A DNA stretch of 26,880 bases. It comes from Chara braunii (Eukaryota; Streptophyta; Charophyceae; Charales; Characeae). Shown piece after piece: positions 9,201 to 19,230 of this stretch. Position 1 is the first letter of the stretch; every line of letters starts with the position of its first letter. Under the pieces are notes generated by a model. That model saw nothing but the letters and a program-made list of their open reading frames with translations, searched no databases and was not told the DNA's origin. The position numbers were made by a program, and so were the translations under genes. The stretch covers positions 549,359-576,238 of the forward strand of contig BFEA01000510.1 in the NCBI GenBank assembly GCA_003427395.1, written 5' to 3'.

Positions 9201-10505
9201 TATCATCGTATGGACGCCGCGTTGTTAATATGTCTTCGAAGTATAGTTTAGCAAACTCACACATTTGGTGAAGATCTTCTAAGATAATCAACTGGGTGGA
9301 AAAGGGGTGCGATAGAGCTTTCATTGGTGGGTGAGATTTCTGTAATATAAGACGGCGGAAGGTCTTTTTGGTTAATCTGTCACCCGTCGTAATACTCTTA
9401 TGGCTCAGTCATTCCTTCCACTGTTCTTGTTCCTGAATGTGCATGGATTCCAGCTTGGCTAACAGCCTTTTCCTTGTCTTTGTCCAATATTTATCTAAGA
9501 CCTCATCTTGACCGATACTGGCCTCTGCATGTTGGATTCTCTGAACGATTCTTATCTCATCTATTTTTCGATTTTTTGCTCTAATTTGCGAGAAAACATT
9601 GAAAGTTTTCTGCAGAATGTGAATTCCCACCTCCACCCAGTCATTTTCCTCAGTAAAAAGGTCCCTCACTCCTGCCAAGCCTCAAGTTGAGACTGAGATC
9701 AGCAAATAATACCGGGGTCCTTCAAGAGCGATACATTCAATCTAAAATAACCTGGACCCCGTTTGGGGACTCCATTGATTTGGAATTCCCCTACAACTGG
9801 CCTATGGTCTGAAAGATCTGAAAACATTATGTCTACATCCGTACACTCCTGCCAAGGTATGCCTTTCATCAAAATATAGTCTAATCTTCTACAGATTGGA
9901 GGAGTTTGAGAGCCAAACCAGGTGAAGGCCTGAGTGGTTGGGTGAAACATTCGGTATGCGTCAATCAAATTTTGTAAGATTATAAAACTAGGCAGGAGTT
10001 TAGTATCCGGTCTGATATGTCCCGCCTGTGGACTATCCAGTCCCGGGTTCAAAATGGTATTCCAATCTGCAGCGAGAATAATATTCTCTGAGTCCGGTAT
10101 TATACCCGGTAATTCTGCTAAAAACATTAGTCTCTCGTTATAATCTACAGGTACATAGATTGACATAACAGTCCATTCTTGGGTTCCTATTTCAAACTTC
10201 ACCCAAACCCACCTTCCCCACAAGTCCACCATTGAATCAATAATTACTGCATTTAAATTTGTGTGAATTAAAATTGCAGTTCCTCCCCTTGTACCTTGTG
10301 CAGGAGACTAGAACTGGTGACCTGTCCACCAACTTTCTAATTCAGAACAGCGTGATTCATCTAGTTTCGTTTCCTGCAGGCAAACCACCTGTATCATTTT
10401 CTCATATAGCCAGGACTTTAGACGATTTCGTCTTTGCTTGGTACCGGTGTCACACAGTCCCCTAATATTCCTAGAGACAAGCCGCAACTTCTCTCTAGGA
10501 GGCAT
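6214..10505 (-). pseudogene. LINE-B ORF2: APE endonuclease, RT, zf-RVT (broken)
   Basis: This would be the endonuclease and reverse transcriptase polyprotein of LINE-B. The endonuclease starts at 10505 with RLVSRNIRGL and CLQETKL and continues with AADWNT, RRLDYIL and SDHRPV, so the usual acidic and His residues are present. RT follows with GEDGLP, LLDMEKAYD, RQGCPLAP and ALADDLT, then a CCHC finger (CX2CX8HX4C) and the same GERISTPP end as LINE-A. Lesions: a TAG at 10308-10310 inside the endonuclease, a stop at 9699-9701, a frameshift at about 9670-9690, a TGA at 9409-9411 (LINE-A has Trp), and a TAG at 8749-8751. The longest open piece, 6214-8724, covers most of RT to the end. LADD instead of F/YADD is shared with LINE-A. 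Confidence 0.93.
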
Positions 10506-10649
10506 GGGAGACTGCGTGGCCGGCAGAAGACTGGATGCGGCTGCCTAATCCTTTAGCTCCTTGAGGCTGCTTCCTTCGTCTGTTTTCCTCCCCTCTTAAG
10601 GGTTTTTCCCACGTTTCCTGGAGCAGTAGTAACAATTTTGGTGTGAGAA

Positions 10650-11000
10650 TTAATTCCCTAACCATTCTGCAATTACTGCAGCTGAGATTCCAGGAATCAC
10701 TCGGATGCCCTGCAGTTCTTTGTTGAGCGGTGACGACAAAGAGACCAGAGGAAACCAGCTTCTGTTCTGCCCTGTTATGATACTATTAGTTTCGTCATTC
10801 ATTTGTACTTCCAACAAGGCATAATAGAAGCGTGCTTTCTCCCCTTTCCTTGTTTCCACGTTCTGTCCCTCTATCCGAGTTTGGGGAATCAGACGAGTCT
10901 TCAGGCTCTCCGGGATAATTTTGGAGACTTTTCTGAAGACAGTATTACCCGTAAAGGGGGGCATCTGCTGCCACCGTGACCAGTTGCAAACAACCATCAT
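10650..11000 (-). pseudogene. Likely frameshifted C-terminus of LINE-B ORF1
   Basis: This frame overlaps the end of ORF1 in another phase and stays open for 116 codons, ending about 145 bp before ORF2. The switch would fall in a run of six C (minus strand, about 10957-10962), where ORF1 reads DAPLYG-stop and this frame reads MPPFTGN and continues. A one-base change in the run would join them into a protein of about 650 residues. Content is basic and hydrophilic with no recognised domain. It could instead be a chance overlap. Confidence 0.55.
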
Positions 11001-12618
11001 TCGCTTGAGAAGCCAATACCATCATCCCCTTGTCCGAGTTAGCACATAAAAGCGGGACTAAAATCTTTGGGATGTCTTTGTCCTCCCGCCCCAGGGTGGT
11101 AAGGGGTTGCACTTCTTTTAACGCAACATGATGCCCCGCCTTTCTGTTCCCTGAATCCCTGTTCACTAGAGAATCTCTACTAGATTCTGACTCTGAACCA
11201 TAGCTTTTACCCTTTCCATCATCATCCGCGTCAGATTGCACTTTCGACCGTTTGAAGGGTGAGTGACCACTCCTCTTGTTCTTCCCTTTCCCTTTGCTGA
11301 TTACCGCTTCCACCGCCATTACCAAGGCATTCCGTTTCAGGCTCTTATTACCAGCATTTTCATCGCCTTCATCCACATCCCCATTCACAGCATTCTTGTG
11401 AGCGGGGGTCGGCTCCGCTTCCTTCTCTGCCCCTGAGAGTTCTTTGTGACTAGCACTGCCACCGGATTTCGAGCGATGCATTGAGCAGGATTTCACTCCT
11501 GATACGTAAGATCGGTGCGGACTATCCTTGGTGCTGCTCTTCAGACTGTTTTCCTGAGATTTCACAGAATCCTGTTTCCTTGAACCACTACGACTACCAA
11601 AGCCGTGAGGGGAGGGAGAACGGGATTTCCCAGGGGTTGGTCCTTTTTTGACCTTGGACTTTTCGTTTAACTGGTTCATTGTTTGTTTACGACCCATAAA
11701 ACGTCTAAATCCAGTGGCTGGGGGTTCTTCCCCTAAGGGGACAAAGCCGGAAAAGGGCGGATTCGGTGGAAAGACTTTCTGCCGCAACTGTGCTGTGAAG
11801 GGATCAGGATCATCATATGTTGGGCAACATTCATCTTTCTCCGTATGGTAATTCATGCGGCATGAAGTGCACCAAGGTGTCGCTGCTGAGATGACTTCGA
11901 AGTAGTATGCTCCCTGTCTTGGAACACCCACTAGAAGGCGAGGTTTGACTATCTTCCGTGCTTTAAACTCCAAGTCAAAACGCACCGTTCCCAATTCCGG
12001 TTCATCTTCGTATTCTTCGAAGGGATGTACTTTCAGAACTTCCCCGAATGTTTTTTCCACAGCTGTCTGCAATGCTGCGAGAAGATGAAGGGGTACTCGG
12101 GGAAATCGAATCCAACAGACTTTGGAGTCTGCCTCCTTATACTCCTTCATTTCAAGCGGTGTCATCCACAACAAGAAGGTGAGTTTATACGTCTTTCCCC
12201 CTAATTCCAAGAAATCCTCCTTCTTCCTTTTCAGCCATTCAATGACCGACGTCTGCGAAGAGACAAACGAGGCAAGGTTTTTGCCTTCATTTTGGTATCG
12301 ACCCCTTTTGACCGAATCGGAGATCAGCCCTGCGTCGTACCAAGAGTCCTCGTAAATCCTTATAAGTTTCTTCGTGGTGTCATTTGACAAAATCGATGCC
12401 CTTTCTTGAAACAACACTGTGATCGCATGCTCCCTTAACCAGGTTAGGTTTAATTCCGAAAAATTTTCGTTCAAATCAAAACGAGTGAAATCTTCCCCTA
12501 ACTCATCCACACCAATATCCAAACCAGACGGTAAGACCCCATCTCTAAAGCAGACCTCAAAGAGTGAGCATATTTGATTTTTTTCCTCTCTCGTGTAGAC
12601 TTTTGCTGAAGCCGACAT
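10945..12618 (-). CDS. LINE-B ORF1: RRM-like plus CCHC RNA-binding protein
   Basis: This is the ORF1 nucleic-acid-binding protein that in LINEs coats the RNA and helps form the ribonucleoprotein. Residues ~140-245 resemble the RRM-like DUF4283 region of plant LINE ORF1s, with CWIRFPRVPLHLL and a GTVRFDLEF strand. A zinc knuckle follows at C250, C253, H258, C264 (CX2CX4HX5C, one residue longer than the retroviral type in the last spacer). Residues ~300-500 are rich in Ser, Lys, Arg and acidic residues, with SKGKGKNKR and PFKRSK basic clusters that could direct nuclear entry. The start at 12618 is the first ATG after the 5' UTR. No internal stop; the C-terminus is probably cut by a frameshift. 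Confidence 0.88.
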   Translation of the reverse strand: MSASAKVYTREEKNQICSLFEVCFRDGVLPSGLDIGVDELGEDFTRFDLNENFSELNLTWLREHAITVLFQERASILSNDTTKKLIRIYEDSWYDAGLISDSVKRGRYQNEGKNLASFVSSQTSVIEWLKRKKEDFLELGGKTYKLTFLLWMTPLEMKEYKEADSKVCWIRFPRVPLHLLAALQTAVEKTFGEVLKVHPFEEYEDEPELGTVRFDLEFKARKIVKPRLLVGVPRQGAYYFEVISAATPWCTSCRMNYHTEKDECCPTYDDPDPFTAQLRQKVFPPNPPFSGFVPLGEEPPATGFRRFMGRKQTMNQLNEKSKVKKGPTPGKSRSPSPHGFGSRSGSRKQDSVKSQENSLKSSTKDSPHRSYVSGVKSCSMHRSKSGGSASHKELSGAEKEAEPTPAHKNAVNGDVDEGDENAGNKSLKRNALVMAVEAVISKGKGKNKRSGHSPFKRSKVQSDADDDGKGKSYGSESESSRDSLVNRDSGNRKAGHHVALKEVQPLTTLGREDKDIPKILVPLLCANSDKGMMVLASQANDGCLQLVTVAADAPLYG

Positions 12619-13137
12619 GTTGATGACAGGGTGACTTCTACTTGGGAGAGTTTGTCTTTAGGTAAGTATTATTTAAATATACGCCGCTAAATAATGAAAT
12701 AAGTCAACCACGATTACCATTCATCCAGCATCATGCAACAGGGTCTAAAGAAGAATTTACCTCCACTTTTCACAAGCGCGTGACGATATGGTTTGGCTAT
12801 CATTAGCCAAACGTTTGCAGATGAAGGGAAAACCCTTTCGTTCAACCGACGATCTCACGTTACTGTTTGTCTTCATGTCTCGGATGTCAAAGCGATAACC
12901 TTCTGAGAGCATCGGGCTCATACGGGCCGCTCATGGATAGGTTCCACCCATCCTCAAGGGCTGTTAGCTACTCAGTGTGAAAGCGGTGTCCTACCCTCAA
13001 CCTCCATAGCTCAGCTACGGGGTCAAGCGGCAGCTGCGGTTACCTTGAAAATACCGAAGGAGACGCATTGGTACCGCAGGTGACATCCGCGAGGAATAGC
13101 GCGTTACCGCTAACCTGGCGGCGCCCGTCTTGAACTC
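12619..13137 (-). other. LINE-B 5' UTR with strong hairpin
   Basis: These 519 bp lie between the duplicated target site and ORF1, so they form the 5' UTR and should hold the internal promoter. A perfect 9-bp inverted repeat, GTTTGGCTA/TAGCCAAAC with a 4-base loop, is at 12791-12812. There is no long ORF. No promoter motif can be named with confidence. Confidence 0.7.
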
Positions 13138-13150
13138 TTTGTTCATACTT
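13138..13150. repeat. LINE-B target-site duplication, 5' side
   Basis: This is an identical copy of 5812-5824. It continues directly into the rest of the split 34-bp repeat (13151-13172). Confidence 0.9.
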
Positions 13151-13172
13151 CCCTTCAGTTTCGTGTTGCTGG

Positions 13173-13866
13173 TTTTTTTTTTTTTTTTTTTTTTTTTTGG
13201 GGGGNNNNNNNNNNNNNNNNNNNNNNNNNNNNNNNNNNNNNNNNNNNNNNNNNNNNNNNNNNNNNNNNNNNNNNNNNNNNNNNNNNNNNNNNNNNNNNNN
13301 NNNNNNNNNNNNNNNNNNNNNNNNNNNNNNNNNNNNNNNNNNNNNNNNNNNNNNNNNNNNNNNNNNNNNNNNNNNNNNNNNNNNNNNNNNNNNNNNNNNN
13401 NNNNNNNNNNNNNNNNNNNNNNNNNNNNNNNNNNNNNNNNNNNNNNNNNNNNNNNNNNNNNNNNNNNNNNNNNNNNNNNNNNNNNNNNNNNNNNNNNNNN
13501 NNNNNNNNNNNNNNNNNNNCCCATAGATACAACCATATCCTCACAAATTGGCACAAACTGGGAACCGGGCCCCACGTCCCATAACGAACATATTCAGAAA
13601 AATCATCAGAAAATTCAAAAAATTCCATGAAAATAAGACTAGGAGCCTACTAAGAATTATAGAACTATTCCAGACCTTTTTGTGAGAAACTTCAGAGTCA
13701 GACAAAGTTCGGAAACCCCTCGAGGATCCACTATCAGTCCTCTTACCTCACTCCAACAAGACTTACTGCAGCAGAGTCACCATCTCTACTGCTGCTATGC
13801 CCCATTTCTATCCTACCAGCTGGCCCCTTCACTAGTAGGATGCGTGGTGTCTTTCTCGCACTTGTA
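13173..13866 (-). mobile_element. Retroposon fragment R1 (contains scaffold gap)
   Basis: A T run (13173-13198) opens a minus-strand retroposon. After the gap, 13520-13862 aligns base for base with 21510-21825 (R3), differing at scattered positions. It includes a degenerate copy of the second tail hairpin (GGGAACCGGGCC, about 13550). No coding capacity is evident. It could be the 5'-truncated 3' end of an unseen LINE or a non-autonomous element. Confidence 0.75.
13205..13519. other. Assembly gap (315 N)
   Basis: A run of N follows a T run and a short G run, where sequencing probably failed. By comparison with R3, only about 80 bp of real sequence, including two hairpins, may be missing, so the gap length may not be literal. 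Confidence 1.
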
Positions 13867-13886
13867 AGGGTGTAAGTACCCTTACA
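13863..13886. repeat. Perfect 9-bp inverted repeat
   Basis: TGTAAGGGT and ACCCTTACA are separated by six bases. The repeat lies exactly where the R1/R3 similarity ends, so it may mark an element boundary or a terminator-like structure. Confidence 0.6.
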
Positions 13887-14525
13887 CTATGGTCTACGCC
13901 CACCGAATGCGAAGAAAATTACTAGAACTAACTACGGGCGCGTCATGTTTTCGAGTTAAACTTTCCGTAGGCAATGAAAAATTTAAAGCAGTTTTGTCAC
14001 AGCCAGAGTTTAATAATTGCAGGAATACTCAGGCCAGCAAAGAAAACTCGTGGGAAAAACTTATGAGCTGAAAAAAGAAAAGAAAAGGCTGCCACTCGGA
14101 CCTGGCGCGGCCGGAGAAAAAAACTTTTTTGTACCTGCTGTACATGGGCATTGGGCTATAATAATAAGATGTTTCTGCCCCTGAACCCAAAAGTTCGGCC
14201 ACCTAGAGTGAAGGTCAATGGCTTGCCCACATACAAGCAGTTCCTCCATAAGATGTTTTTGTCTCTTCCCTTCCTTGTAGTGCCCACTTGAAACTTCTGC
14301 TCCACCCATCCTCGTACCCATCCTCTGCACAATGATCGAGTTCTTGGCAATAAATTTGAATTTATGGCAGATATCACAACTTCATGAGAAACATCTCACT
14401 TGCCAATCAACATTTTATTCATGTCTCTAGAACACACTCTGGGGGTCTTAGGCTCCCTCTGGGGAGGCTCTGATGCAAATGCATATGGACCCCCAGCCGC
14501 CATTAACGGCCTAAAAACGTGGAGG
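13887..14525. other. Anonymous stretch with one structured site
   Basis: No gene is supported. At 14439-14447 and 14488-14496 a 9-bp perfect inverted repeat (CTGGGGGTC/GACCCCCAG) encloses a second, smaller GCTCCC/GGGAGGC-type pairing. The fold is about 58 bases long, too short for a typical plant miRNA precursor. Confidence 0.5.
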
Positions 14526-14533
14526 TACTGATG
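14526..14533. repeat. Candidate LINE-C target duplication (left copy)
   Basis: TACTGATG here matches 18139-18146, exactly where LINE-C coding similarity stops. Eight bases is short, so chance cannot be excluded. Confidence 0.55.
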
Positions 14534-14617
14534 TTTTTTTTTTTTTTTTTTGGAAAACACACCCTCGCAGTGTTAGTGGTGCTGGTAGGAGCAGACACCA
14601 CTAGCACCCGGAGGGAG

Positions 14618-14665
14618 GCTCCATCTATTGGTGGGGAGCTTCACCTGCTGGAAAACGGGTCCAAC
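14618..14665 (-). other. LINE-C 3' two-hairpin module
   Basis: GCTCC/GGAGC with a 12-base loop (14618-14639) is followed by GCTGGA/TCCAAC (14647-14665). In RNA, the changed base of the second stem still pairs as G-U. Order, spacing and the trailing GTCCC match R3, and the second stem matches LINE-B. Confidence 0.75.
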
Positions 14666-14976
14666 GTCCCATATACAGAATTGATTGATGTGGACAGAAG
14701 GAAAAAGGAAGGAAGAAGAAACCTGCCAGCATTGATTACTCTGGTCTCCAGAGGATTGACTGTGCAGGTTTATATGAGAACTCTGCAATACAAAAAGTAG
14801 AACAAAAGAGGAAGCCCCTGTCCCATGTCCCCTTCCTATCCTCGCCTGCAGGTCTGCCTCTTCAGCCTTTCTGTTGGGCCGCCTGATTCTTGCCTTAAAC
14901 CCTAGCAGCCTCACTCTCCCTCGTACCATGCCTTACCTACTAAGTTATTTGCTGGGGACAAGGGGAAGTCGGGGAA

Positions 14977-17900
14977 TCAGTCATTTGGGTGCAACGGGAT
15001 GGAATCTTGTAGCTGGGTCCAATCATTGAAGAGGAGTCTGTAGTCTCGGGTGATCTGCTCACTGTCCTGTCCTGCCTCCTGCCCCTCCTCCCCTCCTTTC
15101 CATTCCACTTTCCCCACTCTCCCCCCGGTTTCCCCTCCGAGCCATTCTTTGCAGAACCTTTGTATTTTTTGTTGTATGTCTTTATGTATGTGGGTGTGTT
15201 TGATTCGCATTTTAACTTCCTCCCACTTTGCAGTTATGATTATCTGTATCTATTGCTGGATGCTCTCCGTAAATTCTGATCCGTCCGACCGCACTCCTTC
15301 CATCTCATAGGTGCAGCGTCGTCTCCATAGTGCCCATAATACTGCCTTGCGCCCTTGTTGGAACATATTACGGGTGAAATCGTATGTGTGTTCCAATGAC
15401 CATATTTCAAACATCAAAGCTTTTCAGTCCCATGGCCAGGGTGCATCGGTTCCCAACTGGTCCCAGATCCTGTCCCACCATCGCCAGAGCCAGACCGCGC
15501 CTGGGCATTGGAAGAAGATGTGTTCTATTGTCTCTGGTCTCTTTTTGGATTGTAATGCGTTTGAGCACAATTTGAACCAAGGTAAGGCAAACCCTTTCTG
15601 TTCGAGATTGGTCCTATCAATCGACCAATTGTTGGTTGGTAGGCATCGGTGTTCCACTTGCCATTGTAAGGAGATCAGGTTGGCCGGTCTGGATTTGGAT
15701 AACTGGAACCATTTAACATTTCTGAGCGAAGCTTTGCTGAGGTTTAAGTGATTCATCCATGTCGCTTCCACTCGGTCCCGCAAGTCTATCTTTGGCCGAA
15801 GCATTCTATATGTTGCTTTAACTATGATTCCATACAGCGTGTTGGTGCTGATCTTGCCCCTATGTGTTTTGTTCGTCCACACCCACTCGTCGAGGTCGAT
15901 GGGTAGTTGAGAGATCGGCGTCTCCGGGGAGTACGCCACCCATCTGTCGTCCTCCGTCAACACTCTAATTCATGAGAGGGCACTCTGGTCCACTCGTTCT
16001 GTCCGTTCAGGATTGACTGTGTGGAGCGAGTTGTCACTGCTGCCTGTGAAGATGTCGACCATCACCGATTCTAGTGATTCCTTGCGCGCCACTTTACCCA
16101 CTTCTCCCTGACGGCCCCGGATTAGTACCCAGTCCGATTCTCGTATCTGGGGTCCCTTCTTCAAGATTTTCCACCAGTTCAGGGGGATGCATTCTATCAG
16201 GTTTTCCAGCGCTTCCTCCGGTCTGTGGCAGTACCTCAACTTTTCCTTGAGTTGATCTGTTGCGATCCAGTCTCTGTTGTCCTCATCCCAGATGTCGCCG
16301 ATCCTGAGGACTCCCTTTTTTACCCATACTTTCCACGGGGAGTCCATGCAGCGTAGGACCTGACCGCTTATGCTGGTTATCTTTCTGTTCCCAAATAGTG
16401 GTTGGCGGACCACCTCCTCCCATCTTTCTGGCTGAATTTTGTATGGCAGGGGGAGGTGTCTCCATGTCTGTAGAAGGTTTGGTCAGAAGGGGTCGTTGTG
16501 TGAGTCCTGTCTTGCCCCTCCTCTAGGTGAATTATTGTCAGTAGTGGCCGGCCGCAGTCGTCTCCGTGGAATTGACCATTCTCTGTTTTCGAGCCATATG
16601 AGGGGGTTGATGTGGGCCCGTGTTTCCGGGGCCAGTCTCGAGATTTGTTCCAGTGCCAAACCTTTCCATGGTGTATTCGGGTAGAAGAGCAGGCGTTTAA
16701 GCCATTGGATGGCCAGCGCTTGAACCTGTGTTGCCGGGTCGATAATACCTAGTCCCCCCTTCACTTTGGGTTGGGTGATTGCCAACCACGCCACTTTGCT
16801 AATTACCTTATGTCTTTCATGATCCCCTCGCCACAGAAAGGCGGCCAACTGCCGCTGCAGGGCTTTCAGGGAGTCTTTGTCGAGCCCCCAGATGACCGAT
16901 TTGTACTAGAGGGAGGCGAGTATCACGTTATTGATCACCAGTGTCCTACCTATCAGCGAGGTGTGTTTGTCTTTCCAGAGAGCCAGCTTCTCTAGGGGGG
17001 CCTTGGTTATCCATTCATTGTTAGTTGGTGGTCTGCCATTGGCTGTCAGTGAGACACCTAATACCCTGATCGGGGCTTCTTGCGGAAGCCATCTCACCCT
17101 CGGTTGTTCTGGGGGTCTCACCCCCTGATGGTGGATCCACCATCCCAGGGTCTTATTTTCCCAATCCACTCTCATGTCCGACAGGGCACAACATCTGTCC
17201 ATCATCTGCTGAACTCTTGCCATGGACTCTCAAATTGCATCCACCAAGGGTCACATCGTCCGCAAACATCGAGCATACCGGAATAGCCTCTTCGGGGATT
17301 GAGGTTAGTTGTATCCGGTGGATATCTCTGTGGACTCTCAAATTTGCTGCTAATGCTTCCATTATTATCACGAAGAGGTACGGGGCTATTGGGTCCCCCT
17401 GTCTTACCAACATTTGTAGTTCGATCGGCGGTGCTAGGTTGCCGTTGATCATGACCCTGGTTGTTGCATTTTTATGGAGGATCTGCACCCACCGTCTGAA
17501 ATTGGGCCCAAAATCAAATTTTTCCAGGCATTTATCTAGGAAGATCCAATCCACGTGATCATAGGGTTTTTCGAAATCGATGAAAATAATTGCCGCGTTC
17601 TGTTTGGACTGCCTCGCTAGCTTTATCACTTCATTAACTAAAAGTACATTGTCTTGGATGTTCCTGTTTTTTATGAACCCGGTCTGATTGGGATGTATGA
17701 TGTCTTCCATTACTTCTGTCAGACGGTTCGCCNGTGCTTTTGCCGCCATCTTATATACCACCGTGAGGAGTGTAATCGGTCGGAAGTTTCTTATATCTGT
17801 TTTTGCTCCTTTTTTATGTAGAAGTGTTAGGACCCCCTGGCCCACGAACTCCCCTGTCCGGTCCTCCTCCCATAGTGCGTTATAGTACCCCATCAAGTCT

Positions 17901-18138
17901 TGCGACATATCTCCCCACATCTCCTCCCAAAATTCTTTCGGCAGGCCATCTATTCCGGGTGTTTTCTCGTTTTCAATCTGGAGCAGCGCGGTCCTTACCT
18001 CCTCTTTTGTGAGTGGCTTTTCTAGTAGCTCTCTCTGCTGTTCTGACAGTGTCTTGGTAAGGGGGAGCAAAAACTCCTCGATGGCCTTGGTTCTTTGCTC
18101 CTCTGGTTGTGCGCTGCACTCCGAGGTGAAGAGATTGT
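14977..18138 (-). pseudogene. LINE-C ORF2 remnant: RT and zf-RVT
   Basis: The frame from about 18138 to 17153 holds RT: TPGIDGLPKEF, IDFEKPYDHV (first Asp), LVRQGDPIAPYLF and MFADDVTL. One ambiguous base (17733) makes one residue unknown. A one-base frameshift at about 17225-17236 moves to the frame that runs to the end, with stops at 16906-16908, 16483-16485, 15970-15972, 15424-15426 and 15250-15252. The last open part ends at 14977. A zf-RVT remnant lies near 15560-15500 (CSNA, then EHIFFQC, then WLWRWW); the second Cys appears to be replaced by Ala. The protein could not work. Confidence 0.88.
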
Positions 18139-18146
18139 TACTGATG
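18139..18146. repeat. Candidate LINE-C target duplication (right copy)
   Basis: This is the second TACTGATG, paired with 14526-14533. Confidence 0.55.
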
Positions 18147-18282
18147 GTTTAAAGGAGATATGTTACCATTTTGGGACTCCGAGAGGAGCATCCTATCACT
18201 GGGCGAGGTGATGTGAGTGATTACAGTGTACTCTTGCTCGATGGTGCTCTTCCTTTTTTGAAACAAGTACGGCGGTGTCACA

Positions 18283-18530
18283 CTTTGAGTTTCGAAAGGG
18301 CAAGAAAAACACGTGCGGGCAACAAAATCGGGTGCGCAGTTTGAAAAGGGCGATATGGGTAAGAATGGCTGTGGCCCGGGTTGGCCGCATTGGCCCGCCC
18401 GAAGCTGTAATTGTGACATCCATGCTTTGTGGCGCCTGCCGTGATGCTTTTGTTGCTCTTTTTGAACTCAGCGCGCGAGTTTGCTGCCCGCGTGTGATTT
18501 TGTTGGCCTTTTCAAACTCGTCTGTGCCGC
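18283..18530. repeat. Imperfect inverted array of ~50-bp modules
   Basis: A module of the type GAGTTTGAAAAGGGCAACAA, then a G/C-rich GCGGGCA segment, appears twice rightward (18283-18355) and twice leftward (18432-18528). The arms are about 70 percent alike by eye and flank a G/C-rich centre near 18375-18410. Open frames across it have no recognisable domain. It may be an old foldback element or MITE. Confidence 0.6.
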
Positions 18531-18547
18531 AACCAAACTTACCCCTG

Positions 18548-18705
18548 TTTTTTTCTTTTTTTTTTTGCAAACTATCTTGAACACAAGCCCACAATCCGGA
18601 GGCTGATATGAGCAACTCCCCGATTGAGGTCTTGCCTACCGGTAGTCGACGGCTCCGATATATTGGTGGGGAGCAACACCTGCTGGAAACCGGGTCCGGT
18701 GTCCC
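18548..18705 (-). mobile_element. Retroposon tail R2
   Basis: An interrupted T run (18548-18567) precedes, after about 85 bases, GCTCC/GGAGC (18652-18674) and a diverged second hairpin (18682-18700). The second stem has lost pairs (CCGGT for CCAGC), but an outer ACACC/GGTGT pairing has become possible. The element's other end cannot be seen; similarity to R3 stops just after the GTCCC block. Confidence 0.65.
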
Positions 18706-19164
18706 CAAGTCTAAACGCTGGATGCAGGTCTAAATGCATGCTGAATGCTGAATGCAGTTATGAGCGCATCCTTACACACAGTCCCTAAGAGCTGCTTAGA
18801 ATAGAGAAAGATTGAGTATCGTGACAAATTAGGAGTTGTTGCATAAATTGCATTGGGTTGAAGGAATGACTAAGCAACGGGCCTCTCAGATAGTCGGTGC
18901 AAAGACCTAGTGTGGCAGTTTCTGTCCCAAAAGCCAGGGACATATTAAATTTTGCAGGTCGTATTTCAAGAATGAAACCACTAACTTGCGATTAATGGCC
19001 CGTGTTCCAACGCTGCACCTCTACTGAGGGCCCTGCAGGCCCCCCGCCAATCTGCCCGAATTATAGCTATGAGGCTATCTTTCTTTCTTCCCCCTCTTTA
19101 AAACCACCAGTCCTACTAGAGGGGGGGGAGGATACGAGCAGCCCCTGCTAGTAGACCCGCCGGT
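18706..19164. other. Anonymous stretch, no feature
   Basis: I see no gene, RNA or significant repeat beyond a small GCTGAAT duplication near 18750. Confidence 0.45.
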
Positions 19165-19230
19165 GCTCCAATCTATTGGTGGCTATGTGTCCCACTTGCT
19201 CCAATCTATTGGTCGCTATGTGTCCCCCTT
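19165..19230. repeat. Two 33-bp tandem units related to the tail hairpin
   Basis: Both units start GCTCCAATCTATTGG, close to the GCTCCATCTATTGGTGG of the retroposon tail module, then diverge to CTATGTGTCCC. They are probably a decayed, duplicated piece of that module. Confidence 0.65.

Larger units (their letters stand above)
5825..13137 (-). mobile_element. LINE-B, full-length non-LTR retrotransposon
   Basis: This complete element of about 7.3 kb is read on the minus strand: 5' UTR (12619-13137), ORF1 (10945-12618 with a shifted continuation to 10650), ORF2 with APE endonuclease, RT and zf-RVT (10505-6214, broken), 3' UTR (5857-6213) and a 30-nt A tail (T run 5827-5856). A 13-bp perfect duplication flanks it. 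The order matches plant L1-type LINEs. ORF2 has four in-frame stops and one frameshift, so it is not autonomous, although most of ORF1 is open. It is the best local reference for the complete structure of the LINE-A/LINE-B family. Confidence 0.93.
14534..18138 (-). mobile_element. LINE-C, decayed 5'-truncated LINE of another family
   Basis: It has a minus-strand A tail (T run, 14534-14551), a 3' UTR of about 425 bp carrying the two-hairpin module, and a broken ORF2 from just before RT to the C-terminus. The RT differs clearly from LINE-A and LINE-B (FADD rather than LADD, RQGDP rather than RQGCP). Coding similarity starts at NNLFTSE near 18138, where a candidate 8-bp duplication sits. Endonuclease and ORF1 are absent. 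Confidence 0.88.

Noticed and set aside
13015-13630. Frames crossing the N block
   Set aside because: They exist only because N is read as X; the flanks are a retroposon tail and the LINE-B 5' UTR.
14439-14496. Hairpin considered as a microRNA precursor
   Set aside because: The fold is about 58 bases with interrupted pairing, shorter than plant precursors, and no mature arm of 21 paired bases exists.
18196-18708. Minus-strand 170-codon frame
   Set aside because: It spans a retroposon tail, an A-rich run and inverted repeats; no domain.
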